From JAATFS01 sp037145635 (lineage in GTDB: Bacteria > Pseudomonadota > Gammaproteobacteria > Xanthomonadales > Xanthomonadaceae), in contig JBBCXB010000005.1 of the NCBI GenBank assembly GCA_037145635.1, forward strand, positions 414,720-478,719: DNA of 64,000 bases. Reading direction: 5' to 3'. Position numbers and translations under genes: made by a program. Below are positions 7,913-18,321 of this stretch, in pieces. Each line of letters starts with the position of its first letter. Within the stretch, counting starts at the first letter, position 1. Under the pieces are notes generated by a model, which saw nothing but the letters and a program-made list of their open reading frames with translations, was not told the origin of the DNA and did not search any database.

Positions 7913-8959
7913 CTACTCCCCGATCCCTGCCAGGACCGTGATCTCCTCACGGTCGTGATACAGCTGCTTGGCGTGCACGTTGAGCGAGCGACCGGCCTGC
8001 TGCTCGAACAGCTCCAGGCACAGCCGGGTCTCTTCCCAGCGCTTCTTCATCGGCAGCTTGAGGTTGAAGATCGCGTGCCGGCACCAGCCCTCGCGGAACC
8101 AGGTGGCCATGCGTTCGGCGACGCGGCGCGGCTGTTCGACCATGTCGCAGACCATCCAGTCCAGCGGCTGCGCCGGCTTCCAGTGGAAGCCGTCGGCGCG
8201 CAGGTGCTCGACCAGGCCGGTGTCGAGCACGTGCTGGCGCAGCGGGCCGTTGTCGACGCTGGTGACGTGCAGGTGCTGGCGGGTCAGCACCCAGGTCCAG
8301 CCGCCGGGCGCGGCGCCCAGGTCGGCGGCGCGCATGCCGGGCCTGACCCGTGCCTCGCGCTCCTCCGGGGTGAGCAGGGTCAGCAGCGCCTCGTCCAGCT
8401 TCAGCGCCGAGCGCGACGGCGCTTCCGGCAGCAGCTTCAGGCGCGGGATGCCCAGGGGCCACGGGGCACTGTCGCGCGGATCGGCCACCGCGAGCAGGGC
8501 ATGGTCGCCGTCGAGGAAGCACACGTGCAGCCGCGGCAGCCGCGGCTGCGGCTTGTCGGTGAGCAGGCCGGCCTTGCGCAGCGCCGGGCGCAGCGCGTTG
8601 CCGAAGCTGCGCGCCAGCCCGGCCAGCGGCTTGCCGGCGTCCGAGTCCGGATGCTCCACCCACAGGTCGCCGAAGCGTGCCTGGCCGGCCAGCGCCGCCA
8701 GGATCGGGGTGATGCGGTCGCCGGGGTCGATCCCGCGCAGCTCGGCGAGCAGCTGCAGCTTCTGCCGGGCGAAGATCAGCTCGCGCCAGCGCAGGTGGCC
8801 GCTCAGGGCCGCGGCGTCCTCGCACAGAAACACCACGTAGCCGTCGTTGCGCTGGGCGCGCGCGTAGCCGGCGATGCCGGCATGCGCCGCGCGTGCGCTC
8901 AGCTCGGCCGCCAGCTCGGGTTCGAAGCCCTGGCGGCAGTAGCACAGCACGCCGCTCAT
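7913..8959 (-). CDS. rlmM: 23S rRNA 2'-O-ribose C2498 methyltransferase RlmM, 348 aa
   Basis: SAM-dependent RrmJ-type methyltransferase that modifies C2498 of 23S rRNA. The start at 8959 gives M-S-G-V-L-C-Y-C-R-Q-G-F-E, matching the family's N-terminal C-R-x-G-F-E; an ATG five codons upstream is also in frame. An N-terminal RNA-binding (THUMP-like) part is followed by the methyltransferase domain with D-L-G-A-A-P-G-G-W-T-W-V near residues 206-217, the SAM site. The C-terminal A-I-F-N-L-K-L-P-M-K-K-R segment carries the catalytic Lys of the K-D-K-E tetrad. Length is close to the E. coli enzyme (366 aa). It appears monocistronic. Confidence 0.93.
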   Translation of the reverse strand: MSGVLCYCRQGFEPELAAELSARAAHAGIAGYARAQRNDGYVVFLCEDAAALSGHLRWRELIFARQKLQLLAELRGIDPGDRITPILAALAGQARFGDLWVEHPDSDAGKPLAGLARSFGNALRPALRKAGLLTDKPQPRLPRLHVCFLDGDHALLAVADPRDSAPWPLGIPRLKLLPEAPSRSALKLDEALLTLLTPEEREARVRPGMRAADLGAAPGGWTWVLTRQHLHVTSVDNGPLRQHVLDTGLVEHLRADGFHWKPAQPLDWMVCDMVEQPRRVAERMATWFREGWCRHAIFNLKLPMKKRWEETRLCLELFEQQAGRSLNVHAKQLYHDREEITVLAGIGE

Positions 8960-9058
8960 CGGCGTCCCCGCCACCGCGGCGCGGCGGCCGGCGGCGTGCG
9001 CGGGGCGGTCGGGCGCGCACGCCGCGGACGGGCGGCGGGCCGGCCCGCCGTGCCCGGG

Positions 9059-9619
9059 TCAGTAACGGTCTCCACCGCTCTCCCCGTAGTGGCGCAGCAC
9101 CGCGCGTGCGTCGTCGCGGCACAGGTCGCGCACCACCTCGATGCCGCGCCGGGTCAGTTCGCCGATCCAGTCCGCCGGCAGCGGGCCCTCGTCGAACTCG
9201 GTCAGCTCCATCACGTCCTCGGCGCGGGCGCCGATCAGCAGGCGGTCGATGCCGGCCCAGATGGTGGCGCCGTAGCACTGGCAGCATGGCTGCCCCGAGG
9301 TGGCCAGCGTCACCGGCGACAGCACGTCGTTCAGCCGCGGGGTCTGCAGGCGCTGCTGCGCGAGCATGTAGGCCATGTTCTCGGCATGCGCCAGCGAGGT
9401 GGTGCTGGGCACCACGCGGTTGACCCCGACCGCGACGATGCGGTCGTCCGGGCCGAACACCGCCGCGCCGAACGGGCCACCGCTGCGCGCGTCCACGTTC
9501 ATGCGCGACAGCGCGACCGCCAGCGCCACCTTGGACTCGTCGCCGGGATAGGCCCGCGTGGTGTCGACCTGGTCGTGGACCCAGGCGGGCAGGGTGAGGT
9601 GAACTTGCGCGTAGAGCAT
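9059..9619 (-). CDS. Cytidine/guanine deaminase-superfamily nucleoside deaminase, 186 aa
   Basis: Zinc-dependent deaminase fold. G-P-F-G-A-A-V at residues 48-54, the H-A-E triad at 78-80 (His ligand, Glu proton shuttle) and the P-C-x-x-C ligands at 111-115 are all present, so the active site looks intact. Length and G-G-P-F-G wording resemble bacterial guanine deaminase and relatives rather than tRNA adenosine deaminase TadA, but the substrate cannot be assigned. The start codon shares one base with the stop of the upstream cysteine-rich lipoprotein gene (TGATG), so the two are likely translated together. Confidence 0.82.
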   Translation of the reverse strand: MLYAQVHLTLPAWVHDQVDTTRAYPGDESKVALAVALSRMNVDARSGGPFGAAVFGPDDRIVAVGVNRVVPSTTSLAHAENMAYMLAQQRLQTPRLNDVLSPVTLATSGQPCCQCYGATIWAGIDRLLIGARAEDVMELTEFDEGPLPADWIGELTRRGIEVVRDLCRDDARAVLRHYGESGGDRY

Positions 9620-9999
9620 CAGTGGACCGGTTCCGGGGTTTCCATGGGGCGGCGCAGTGTATCGGCCTGCGCGGACTTTGCGGTGCATTGCCCGGAAACG
9701 CACTGGCAGCCGCTGATCTCCGGGGCGCCGCAGATGCTCATGCGGCCGCTGGCCCGGCACTGCGCCTGCACGCCCTGCGGGTCGGTCGGGCTGGCGACGT
9801 TGACACAGGCCGGGAAGGCGCCGCAGCAGTTGCCGACGTTCTTGACGGTGCAGTCGGCGTCGCTGCGGCAGTGGGTCTGTACCTGCACCGGCAGGCCGGC
9901 GGCCGGCGCCGCCTGGGCGGGCGGGTCGGCGCGGGAGGGCGGGATCGGGCCGGCGCAGGCGGCCAGCAGCAGCAACACGGGCAGGAACAGGCGGTTCAT
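9619..9999 (-). CDS. Cysteine-rich lipoprotein, 126 aa, function unknown
   Basis: A short hydrophobic leader ends in a lipobox L-L-A-A-C (Cys15), so it should be lipid-anchored. The mature part begins with a Pro/Ala-rich linker and then a compact domain of about 65 residues with ten cysteines: H-C, D-C, N-C-C, A-C, Q-C, I-C, G-C-Q-C and Q-C. That number could form five disulfides in the periplasm. I do not recognise a named family. The gene runs directly into the deaminase gene (shared base at 9619). Whether the partners act together is unclear because one is cytoplasmic and one is exported. Confidence 0.72.
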   Translation of the reverse strand: MNRLFLPVLLLLAACAGPIPPSRADPPAQAAPAAGLPVQVQTHCRSDADCTVKNVGNCCGAFPACVNVASPTDPQGVQAQCRASGRMSICGAPEISGCQCVSGQCTAKSAQADTLRRPMETPEPVH

Positions 10000-10029
10000 C
10001 GCGGTCTCCGTGGCGGGATGGGCCCGATC

Positions 10030-10983
10030 TTAGCGGCCTTCGGGCGGCCGCGGCCGTCGCTCCACGTGCGCGGAGGCGCACCCCAGCACGCCCGCCAGCA
10101 GGCACACGATGGCCGCCGCCTCGCGCAGGCCCGGCCAGCGGCCTTCCCACAGGAAGCCGTACAGCAGCGCGAACACGGTCTCGAACACGATCATCTGGCC
10201 CACCAGGGTCAGCGGCAGGCGCCGGCTGGCATGGTTCCAGCAGGCGTTGCCGATCACCGAGGCGAACACCGCCAGCACCGTGGCGATGCCCCAGAAGCGC
10301 ACCCAGTCCGCGGCCGGATGCGCCGCGCCCGCCGCGGCGAAGGCGGGCCAGGCCAGCCCCAGTGCCAGCGCGCCGGTGACCACGCCGGTCAGCAGCGACC
10401 AGTCGCGCCCGGAGATGTCCGGGCGCCGCGACAGCCAGTGCGCGTTGTGGATCGAATACGCCGCCCACGACGCCAGCGCGCCGGTGGCGCAGGCCAGCCC
10501 GGCCACGCGCGTGCCCAGCCCGGTGGTCGGGGTGCGCGCGCTGCCGAGGGTCTCGGCCGCCACCAGCGCGACCCCGAGCAGGCACAGCCCGCACGGCGCG
10601 GCCAGCCGGCGCAGGCGCACCGCGCCGGCCGCGCGCGAGCCGGCCACGGTCACCACCACCGGCAGCAGGCCGATGATCAGCGCGGTCGCCGCGCCGCCGG
10701 CCCATTGCACGGCGGTGCCCAGCAGCACGTAGTAGACCAGGTTGCCGAGCAGGCTCAGGCGCAGCAGCGCCCACCACTCGGCGGCGCCGAGCGGCCGCGT
10801 CGCCTGCCGCCAGCGCGGGGCGAGCACCAGTGCCGCGACCAGGCCATAGGCCAGGTAGCGCGACACCGACAGCTGCAGTGGCGAGAACGCGGCCAGCAGC
10901 TGCGGCGCCAGGAACACCAGGCCCCACAGCGCGCCCGCGGCCACGCCGGCCCCGATGCCGCCCAGCCAGCGCTCGCGGTTCAT
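10030..10983 (-). CDS. EamA/DMT-family transporter, 317 aa, 10 membrane helices
   Basis: Inner-membrane protein of the drug/metabolite transporter superfamily. Ten hydrophobic segments are visible, arranged as two EamA halves, the first starting G-A-G-V-A-A-G-A-L-W-G-L-V-F (about residues 12-25). Family members export amino acids, metabolites or nucleosides; the substrate cannot be predicted. The ATG at 10983 is the first start leading into the first helix; longer in-frame starts add only an Arg/Gly-rich shadow. It lies 30 bp upstream of the cysteine-rich lipoprotein gene on the same strand, so transporter, lipoprotein and deaminase may be one transcript. Confidence 0.85.
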   Translation of the reverse strand: MNRERWLGGIGAGVAAGALWGLVFLAPQLLAAFSPLQLSVSRYLAYGLVAALVLAPRWRQATRPLGAAEWWALLRLSLLGNLVYYVLLGTAVQWAGGAATALIIGLLPVVVTVAGSRAAGAVRLRRLAAPCGLCLLGVALVAAETLGSARTPTTGLGTRVAGLACATGALASWAAYSIHNAHWLSRRPDISGRDWSLLTGVVTGALALGLAWPAFAAAGAAHPAADWVRFWGIATVLAVFASVIGNACWNHASRRLPLTLVGQMIVFETVFALLYGFLWEGRWPGLREAAAIVCLLAGVLGCASAHVERRPRPPEGR

Positions 10984-11169
10984 GCCGTGCGGCCGTCGGC
11001 CGCGACGCCCGCGCGGACCGATCCCCTGCGGTCGCCCGCGCCCGCGCCGGGCCGACCGGGAGCGGCCGGCGTCATCGCGGGGGCGGCGTGCCGCGCGCCC
11101 GGGGCGGCGCCGCATCCCGGTGCTGGCACGTGGCCCGGCGTCCGGATCGCAGGGGCCGGCATGCGCGCG

Positions 11170-12912
<1,743 letters not shown>

Positions 12913-12998
12913 GCCGGAGCTGAATGCAGGGAAGCGCGCAGTTTATCGTGCCGCGCCGCCCGCCGTATTCTGGCCGCCGTGCTCCGACGTCCCGGCCC

Positions 12999-13229
12999 AT
13001 GCAGATCGCCTACCGTGCCAGCCACCTGATCGACGCCCACCTGGCCCGGCATGCGCTGGAGGATGCCGGCATCACCGCGTTCGTGTTCGGCGAATCGCTG
13101 CTCGGCGGCATGGGCGAGCTGCCGCTGTTCGGGGTGGTCCAGGTCTGCGTGGGCGACGCGGACCTGCACCGGGCACAGGAGGTGCTGCGCGCGATCGGCC
13201 TGGGCGGCGAGGTCACGCGCGCGCTGTAG
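12999..13229 (+). CDS. DUF2007-type small protein, 76 aa
   Basis: Small cytoplasmic protein with the beta-alpha-beta-alpha-beta look of the DUF2007 (putative signal-transducing) family: an initial strand, a helix I-D-A-H-L-A-R-H-A-L-E-D-A-G-I, a strand with G-x-x-L-L-G-G-M-G-E-L-P, then V-Q-V-C-V and a final helix. The family resembles ferredoxin/PII-like folds and its role is unknown. The start at 12999 is chosen because upstream in-frame codons precede the family's first strand. It is divergent from glnS with an 86 bp gap. Confidence 0.8.
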   Translation: MQIAYRASHLIDAHLARHALEDAGITAFVFGESLLGGMGELPLFGVVQVCVGDADLHRAQEVLRAIGLGGEVTRAL

Positions 13230-13355
13230 CCGACGACCGCCCGGGCCTGGGCCCGGCCGGCTGAACCGCAGGGCCCGCACCGGCCCGCCCGGCTTGAAAG
13301 CGCGCCGCGCCGGCGCCATCCAGCGGGGATCCCTCACAGATCCGGGAGCTTGGCC

Positions 13356-14006
13356 ATGTTGGGAATCGGAGCCTTCAAACAGCGTCTGCCGCGCCCGGGC
13401 GAGAGCCTGCCGGGCCGCGAGCAGCCGTTGCCGCTGCACGACCGCCACTACGTCAACGGCCAACCGCTGCGTGACACCGCCGCGGGCCTGGACGAGGTGC
13501 AGTTCGGCCTGGGCTGCTTCTGGGGCGCCGAACGCAAGTTCTGGACGTTGCCGGGCGTGTTCACCACCGCCGTCGGCTATGCCGGCGGGCAGACGCCCCA
13601 CGCCACCTACGAGGAGGTCTGTTCCGGCCTGACCGGCCACACCGAGGCGGTGCGGGTGGTCTACGACCCCCGGACGGTCGCCTTCGAACAGCTGCTGCAG
13701 ACGTTCTGGGAGAGCCACGACCCGACCCAGGGCATGCGCCAGGGCAACGATACCGGCACCCAGTACCGCTCGGCGATCTACTGCAGCACCCAGGCCCAGT
13801 ACGACGCCGCCGTCGCCAGCCGCGACGCCTACCAGCAGCGGCTGCGCGAGGCCGGCTACGGCGACATCACCACCGAGATCAGGTACCCGGCGCCCGCCTT
13901 CTACTATGCCGAGGATGCCCACCAGCAGTACCTGGCCAAGCACCCCAACGGCTACTGCGGGCTGGGCGGCACCGGGGTGAGCTGCCCGGTCGGGCTGGAG
14001 GCCTGA
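13356..14006 (+). CDS. msrA: Peptide methionine-S-sulfoxide reductase MsrA, 216 aa
   Basis: Reduces S-form methionine sulfoxide in proteins. The catalytic signature G-C-F-W-G-A-E is at residues 53-59, with Cys54 the nucleophile. The downstream Y-C-G-L-G-G-T-G-V-S-C-P tail carries two resolving-type cysteines, as in the E. coli three-cysteine class; the G-Y-A-G-G and H-D-P-T motifs are in place. The ATG at 13356 has GGGAGC upstream; a TTG two codons earlier is also possible. The protein has the longer N-terminal extension of E. coli MsrA. It converges with the DJ-1/PfpI gene, 12 bp apart. Confidence 0.95.
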   Translation: MLGIGAFKQRLPRPGESLPGREQPLPLHDRHYVNGQPLRDTAAGLDEVQFGLGCFWGAERKFWTLPGVFTTAVGYAGGQTPHATYEEVCSGLTGHTEAVRVVYDPRTVAFEQLLQTFWESHDPTQGMRQGNDTGTQYRSAIYCSTQAQYDAAVASRDAYQQRLREAGYGDITTEIRYPAPAFYYAEDAHQQYLAKHPNGYCGLGGTGVSCPVGLEA

Positions 14007-14018
14007 GGCCGGCCGGCC

Positions 14019-14588
14019 TCAGCCGAACTCGCCGGCGAACGTGGCGCGCAGCTGCGCCACGTCGTCCAGGCGTTCGGGGTGCAGCAGCGCCATGCAGGCG
14101 CAGGCGAAGCCCACCGGGCTGGTGCCCGGTGCGGTCACCACCTGGCTGGCGCTGACCACCTTCTCGTCGCGGTAGTACAGGGCCCCGGCATACGGCGCCG
14201 CATGCCGCTGCAGCAGCTCCAGCGAGTTGCTGGTGTGCGGGCGGCTGTCCAGCAGGCCGGCGTAGGCCAGCGCCAGCGTGGCCCCGCAGATCGCCGCGAC
14301 CGGGCGCTGCGCGTCCACGCGCTCGCGCAGCACGCCGCTGAGCCCGGGGATCTCGCCGGCCTGCCAGCGCTCGCTGCCGGGCAGGATCCACAGGTCGGCC
14401 TCGCGCGGGGCCAGGTCCGACAGCGCCAGCTCGGGCAGGATGCGCAGCCCGCCGATCGAGGTCACAGGCTGGCCGTCGATGCTGGCGATGGCGACGTGGT
14501 CGCCGAACCATTCGCGCGCGGCCGGCAGCACCGCGCCGATCTCCCAGTCCGCCACGCCGTCGACCATCACCACCGCGATTGTGCTCAT
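14019..14588 (-). CDS. DJ-1/PfpI-family protein, 189 aa
   Basis: Class I glutamine-amidotransferase-like fold of the DJ-1/PfpI superfamily. The nucleophile elbow A-I-C-G-A-T is at about residues 98-103 (Cys100), and an acidic residue in the early D-W-E-I-G segment near 14-18 is placed to interact with it, as in YajL/ThiJ types. Members include chaperones, glyoxalase-type enzymes and redox sensors; the exact activity cannot be assigned. The gene is tail-to-tail with msrA and upstream of the transaldolase terminator, so it has its own transcript. Confidence 0.82.
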   Translation of the reverse strand: MSTIAVVMVDGVADWEIGAVLPAAREWFGDHVAIASIDGQPVTSIGGLRILPELALSDLAPREADLWILPGSERWQAGEIPGLSGVLRERVDAQRPVAAICGATLALAYAGLLDSRPHTSNSLELLQRHAAPYAGALYYRDEKVVSASQVVTAPGTSPVGFACACMALLHPERLDDVAQLRATFAGEFG

Positions 14589-14654
14589 TGCCGTGCCTCG
14601 TCCCAGGAGCGCGGAGCTTAGCCAGCACGAAGTCGAGGCCGCGCATACGCAGGC

Positions 14655-14687
14655 AAAAAAAAAGGGAGCGGCCCGGCGGCCGCTCCC
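14655..14687 (-). terminator. Rho-independent terminator of tal
   Basis: On the minus strand a 10-bp GC stem (14664-14673 with 14678-14687, loop CGGC) is followed by nine T residues (14663 to 14655). It begins 26 bases after the transaldolase stop and has all the features of an intrinsic terminator. Confidence 0.93.
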
Positions 14688-14712
14688 GATCGTCGTGCGT
14701 GGCGAGGCCGCC

Positions 14713-15684
14713 TCAGCCCTTCAGCTTGCCGCGGAGCGTCTCGCGCAGGGCGTCCAGGTCCTTGGCGAAGGTGTCGATGCCGCCGGCCAGCTTCTCGGTG
14801 GCCATCGGGTCCTGCGCCAGGTCGGCGGCGAAGCGCGCACCGTCGATCGCGGCGATCTCGCCGGCCTCGGCCGGGCCGGGCGACAGCTTGCGCGGCAGCT
14901 CGCCGTGGTCGGCATCCAGCTTCTCCAGCAGCTCGGGCGAGATCGTCAGGCGGTCGCAGCCGGCCAGCGCCTCGATCTGCTCGGTGGAGCGGAACGAGGC
15001 GCCCATCACCACCGTCTGCGAGCCGCGCCGCTTGAACTCGGCATACACGCCGCGCACGAACTGCACGCCCGGATCCTCGTCGATGTTGGCCGGCTTCTGT
15101 CCGGCGGCGACGTACCAGTCGAGGATGCGCCCGACGAACGGCGAGATCAGGAACACCCCGGCCTCGGCGCAGGCCAGCGCCTGGGTGCGGTTGAAGATCA
15201 GCGTCAGGTTGCAGTCGATGCCGTCCTTCTGCAGCTGGCGCGCGGCCTCGATGCCTTCCCAGGTCGCGGCGACCTTGATCAGGACCTTGTCCTTGGCCAC
15301 GCCGCGCTCGGCGTACATGGCGATGAACTTGTGCGCCTTGGCAATCGTGGCGGCGGTGTCGTGCGCCAGGTCGGCATCGACCTCGGTGGACACGCGCCCG
15401 GGCACCAGCCCGGCGAGCTTGGTGCCCACGCCGATGGTCAGGCGGTCGGCCACCTCGTTGACCACGGCATCGGAGGCGCTGTCCGCCTGCTCGCGGCCCC
15501 AGGCGAGTTCCTGCTCGATGAGGCCGGCGTAGACCGGCAGGTCCAGCGCCTTCTTCACCAGGGTCGGGTTGGTGGTGCAGTCCACCGGCTTGAGCCGCTT
15601 GATCGCGTCGTAGTCGCCGGTGTCGGCGACCACCACGGACAGATCACGCAGCTGGGCGAGTTTGGAAGGATGCGATGCAGTCAT
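14713..15684 (-). CDS. tal: Transaldolase, 323 aa
   Basis: Pentose-phosphate pathway enzyme moving a dihydroxyacetone unit between sugar phosphates. The N-terminal T-T-N-P-T-L (37-42) and D-K-V-L-I-K-V-A-A-T-W-E-G-I (132-145) motifs are present; Lys137 is the Schiff-base lysine. Length fits the TalB class (about 317). It sits leftward, 171 bp downstream of the Rnk/GreA-like gene, and ends at a clear intrinsic terminator. Its place downstream of the oxyR block may be meaningful, since the pathway supplies NADPH-linked flux, but co-transcription is not shown. Confidence 0.96.
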   Translation of the reverse strand: MTASHPSKLAQLRDLSVVVADTGDYDAIKRLKPVDCTTNPTLVKKALDLPVYAGLIEQELAWGREQADSASDAVVNEVADRLTIGVGTKLAGLVPGRVSTEVDADLAHDTAATIAKAHKFIAMYAERGVAKDKVLIKVAATWEGIEAARQLQKDGIDCNLTLIFNRTQALACAEAGVFLISPFVGRILDWYVAAGQKPANIDEDPGVQFVRGVYAEFKRRGSQTVVMGASFRSTEQIEALAGCDRLTISPELLEKLDADHGELPRKLSPGPAEAGEIAAIDGARFAADLAQDPMATEKLAGGIDTFAKDLDALRETLRGKLKG

Positions 15685-15855
15685 TCGGATTCTCTCGGCG
15701 TAAGCAGGAACGGAAGATACCGGCGCGTCGGATCGGCGCGTCGTCCCTGCCGGAGCTCGCGCAGGGGGTGCGCGGGGCTGCGGGGACGGGCCCGAAAGTG
15801 TATGCCGATCCGTGTCGACGCGACGGGTGGGCGGGGCGTCGCCGCCGCCGCGGCC

Positions 15856-16284
15856 TCAGCGGAACAGGTCGCCGGCCGCCTCGGGCTGGTAGTGCACCGC
15901 GTTCACGCGCAGGCGCAGGGCGCGGCCGGCCGGGGCCTGCCAGTCGATCGACTGGCCCACCGACAGGCCCAGCAGGGCACTGCCCACCGGCGCCAGTACC
16001 GAGACGCGTCCGCGCTCGACATCGGCCTCGTGCGGGTAGACCAGGGTCAGGGTGTGGGTCTCGCCCTGTGCGGCGTCTTCGCATTCCACGCGCGAGTGCA
16101 TGGTGACGACGGTATCCGGAATCTGCTCCGGCGGCAGGATCTGGGCACGGCCGAGTTCGGCGGACAGTGCGACCGCGGCCGGATGCCGGCTCAGCGCGGG
16201 GGATCCGAGCATCGCCTCGAGACGGGCGAGATCACGCGTGGACACGATGAGGGAGGGCGGCAGGCCGCTCTGGCGGGATGGCAT
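15856..16284 (-). CDS. Rnk/GreA-GreB-like RNA polymerase-binding regulator, 142 aa
   Basis: Resembles regulator of nucleoside diphosphate kinase (Rnk) proteins: an N-terminal short coiled segment (residues about 15-50) and a C-terminal FKBP-like domain shared with GreA/GreB, seen as T-L-V-Y-P-H-E-A-D (80-88) and S-V-L-A-P-V-G-S-A-L-L-G (95-106). Rnk binds RNA polymerase near the secondary channel but, unlike GreA, lacks a long coiled coil. The ATG at 16284 has AGGAG upstream. It follows the membrane-protein gene by about 116 bp on the same strand. Confidence 0.85.
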   Translation of the reverse strand: MPSRQSGLPPSLIVSTRDLARLEAMLGSPALSRHPAAVALSAELGRAQILPPEQIPDTVVTMHSRVECEDAAQGETHTLTLVYPHEADVERGRVSVLAPVGSALLGLSVGQSIDWQAPAGRALRLRVNAVHYQPEAAGDLFR

Positions 16285-16400
16285 GGAAGACTCCTGGAAG
16301 GGAACAAGCGAAAGGGCGGCACCGATGCCGCCCCCTTGACCATTGTCGGAAATATCGCGCCCCGGCGCGAGCGCCGGAGGCGGGGCGGCACAGCGGCCGG

Positions 16401-17189
16401 TCAGGGCGCGCCGGCCGGGGCGGGCACCAGCTGGTCGAGCAGCGCGATCAGCAGCGGGCCATCGAAGATCAGCGTGTAGTTGACGCTGACCTTGCTGCCG
16501 CTGCGCAGCTGGAAGCTCAGCCGCGAGGTCCAGGCCGAACGGTCGATGGCGACGATGTCGGCGACGTTGATCTCGTTGCCCTCGTAGCTGATGCGGTGGC
16601 GGCTGACCGTCAGCGCCTCGGTCGGGACCTTGGCGAAGCTGTTGAGCGACACCTTGAACTGGCGCTGCAGCGCGCCGCCCAGGCCGGCCACGCGGAAGGT
16701 CTCGCTGCCGCCCGCGTTGAGCTTGTCCAGCACCGCCGGCAGGCGCGCGGCGATGTAGCCGTGCATGAAGCGGTCCAGCAGCTTGTAGTAGCCGCTGACG
16801 TTGCCGTTGGCGCCGTACCACTTTTCCTGGTTGCGGCGGCGCCAGCCCAGGTGCACCGACAGGCCGGCGCGGTAGAACTGCGCGGTCTCGGCCAGGTCGC
16901 CGAAGAGGAAGGTGCCCTCGGCCGAGTCGGGCAGCCGGCGGATGCCGTACTCGCCCAGCTCCCAGCCGCCGCGGCGCAGGAACACCCCGAGCACGATCGC
17001 CAGCGGGCCGGCGATCGCCAGCGCCACGATCGCCTGGTGCAGGGTGGTGGCGGCCGCGGGATCGACGCGGTCGCGGACGTAGAACAGCAGGAAGGCGCAG
17101 GCCAGCAGCGCGATGCCGAGGCCGATCACCATCAGGGAGAGCAAGGCGTTGTTGCGGTGGCGGCTGACGACGGTTCCGATGGCGGACAT
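16401..17189 (-). CDS. Membrane-anchored protein with PH-like C-terminal domain, 262 aa, function unknown
   Basis: Two N-terminal membrane helices (about residues 14-37 and 52-70) are followed by a cytoplasmic part. Residues about 185-255 look like a PH/bPH-type beta sandwich (G-N-E-I-N-V-A-D-I-V-A-I-D-R-S, then L-S-F-Q-L-R-S-G-S-K-V-S-V-N-Y) ending in a helix, typical of bacterial PH-domain membrane proteins. It lies 82 bp downstream of oxyR on the same strand, a position where Xanthomonas carries an additional orfX after ahpC-ahpF-oxyR. I cannot tell whether this is the same gene. Function unknown. Confidence 0.7.
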   Translation of the reverse strand: MSAIGTVVSRHRNNALLSLMVIGLGIALLACAFLLFYVRDRVDPAAATTLHQAIVALAIAGPLAIVLGVFLRRGGWELGEYGIRRLPDSAEGTFLFGDLAETAQFYRAGLSVHLGWRRRNQEKWYGANGNVSGYYKLLDRFMHGYIAARLPAVLDKLNAGGSETFRVAGLGGALQRQFKVSLNSFAKVPTEALTVSRHRISYEGNEINVADIVAIDRSAWTSRLSFQLRSGSKVSVNYTLIFDGPLLIALLDQLVPAPAGAP

Positions 17190-17271
17190 GGGGACTTCCC
17201 TGGCTTGGCAAACCCCCGAGTGTGCCAGGCCCGGCGCTAACGCGGCGTGGTGGCGGCCTGGGCCGTGCCGC

Positions 17272-18213
17272 TCATGCCGCGACGGCCTTGGGCAGGGGCG
17301 CGCCCGGGTCCAGGGCCAGCAGGCCCTCGGGCAGCGCCTTGAACAGGGCGGCCAGGTGCTCCAGGAAGCCGGCCATCGCCGAGCTGCGCCGCCACACCAT
17401 GGCGATGCGGCGACTGGGCTGCTTGTCGGCGCGGAAGCCGACCAGGGTGATGTTCTCCGAACGCGCCACCGGCGGCTTGACCGCCAGCAGCGGCAGCAGC
17501 GTCACCCCGACGTTGGCGGCGACCATCTGCCGCAGCGTCTCCAGGCTGGTGGCCTGGAACTCGGCCTTCTCCAGCGCGCCGGACAGGTGGCACACGTCCA
17601 GCGCCTGCTCGCGCAGGCAATGGCCGTCCTGCAGCAGCAGCAGGCGCTGCTCGGAGAGGTCGTCCAGGGTCAGCGCGCCGCGCTGGGCCAGCGCATGGCC
17701 TTCCGGCACCGCCAGCACGAACGGCTCCTCGAACAGGAACTCCGCATGCAGCTGCTCGTCCTGCAGCGGCAGCGCGAGCACCGCCGCGTCCAGCCGGCCC
17801 TCGCGCAGCTGGGTCAGCAGCTGGTCGCTCTTCTCCTCGACCAGCAGCAGCTCCAGCTGCGGGAAGCGGGTGCGGATGCGTGGCACCACATGCGGCAGCA
17901 GGTAGGGCCCGAGCGTGGGGAAGATGCCCAGGCGCACCGTGCCGGCCTCCGGGTCCTGGCTGCGCCGCGCAGCCTCCTTCATCTGGTCGACCTCGGCGAC
18001 GATGCCGCGCGCCCGTGCAGCGGCCTCGCGTCCGGCCGGGGTCAGCATCACCTTGCGCGGCGCACGCTCGACCAGCGGCACGCCCAGCTCGTCCTCCAGT
18101 TTCTTGATCTGGGTGGACAGGGTCGGCTGGCTGACGAAGCACGCCGCCGCCGCGCGACCGAAGTGCTTGTGGTCGGCCAGGGCTACCAGGTACTTCAGAT
18201 CACGCAGGTTCAT
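17272..18213 (-). CDS. oxyR: Hydrogen-peroxide-sensing LysR regulator OxyR, 313 aa
   Basis: LysR-type activator/repressor of peroxide defence. The N-terminal winged HTH is at residues 1-60 (M-N-L-R-D-L-K-Y-L-V, then S-Q-P-T-L-S-T-Q-I-K-K-L-E). The redox-sensing cysteines are Cys199 and Cys208 in D-G-H-C-L-R-E-Q-A-L-D-V-C, the same numbers as in E. coli. It follows ahpF by 108 bp on the same strand. An OxyR-type operator lies upstream of ahpC at 20784-20820, so OxyR probably controls the block and, if co-transcribed, itself. The start at 18213 matches the family N-terminus. Confidence 0.95.
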   Translation of the reverse strand: MNLRDLKYLVALADHKHFGRAAAACFVSQPTLSTQIKKLEDELGVPLVERAPRKVMLTPAGREAAARARGIVAEVDQMKEAARRSQDPEAGTVRLGIFPTLGPYLLPHVVPRIRTRFPQLELLLVEEKSDQLLTQLREGRLDAAVLALPLQDEQLHAEFLFEEPFVLAVPEGHALAQRGALTLDDLSEQRLLLLQDGHCLREQALDVCHLSGALEKAEFQATSLETLRQMVAANVGVTLLPLLAVKPPVARSENITLVGFRADKQPSRRIAMVWRRSSAMAGFLEHLAALFKALPEGLLALDPGAPLPKAVAA

Positions 18214-18321
18214 GCGGCGCAGACCTCGGGGCAATGATCGGGACAGCGGGCGCGGCCGCCTGCCCACAGCTTACGCCCCTCCCGGGGGAAGGACGCCAGC
18301 CGGGGACCGCGGCCGCCGCGG

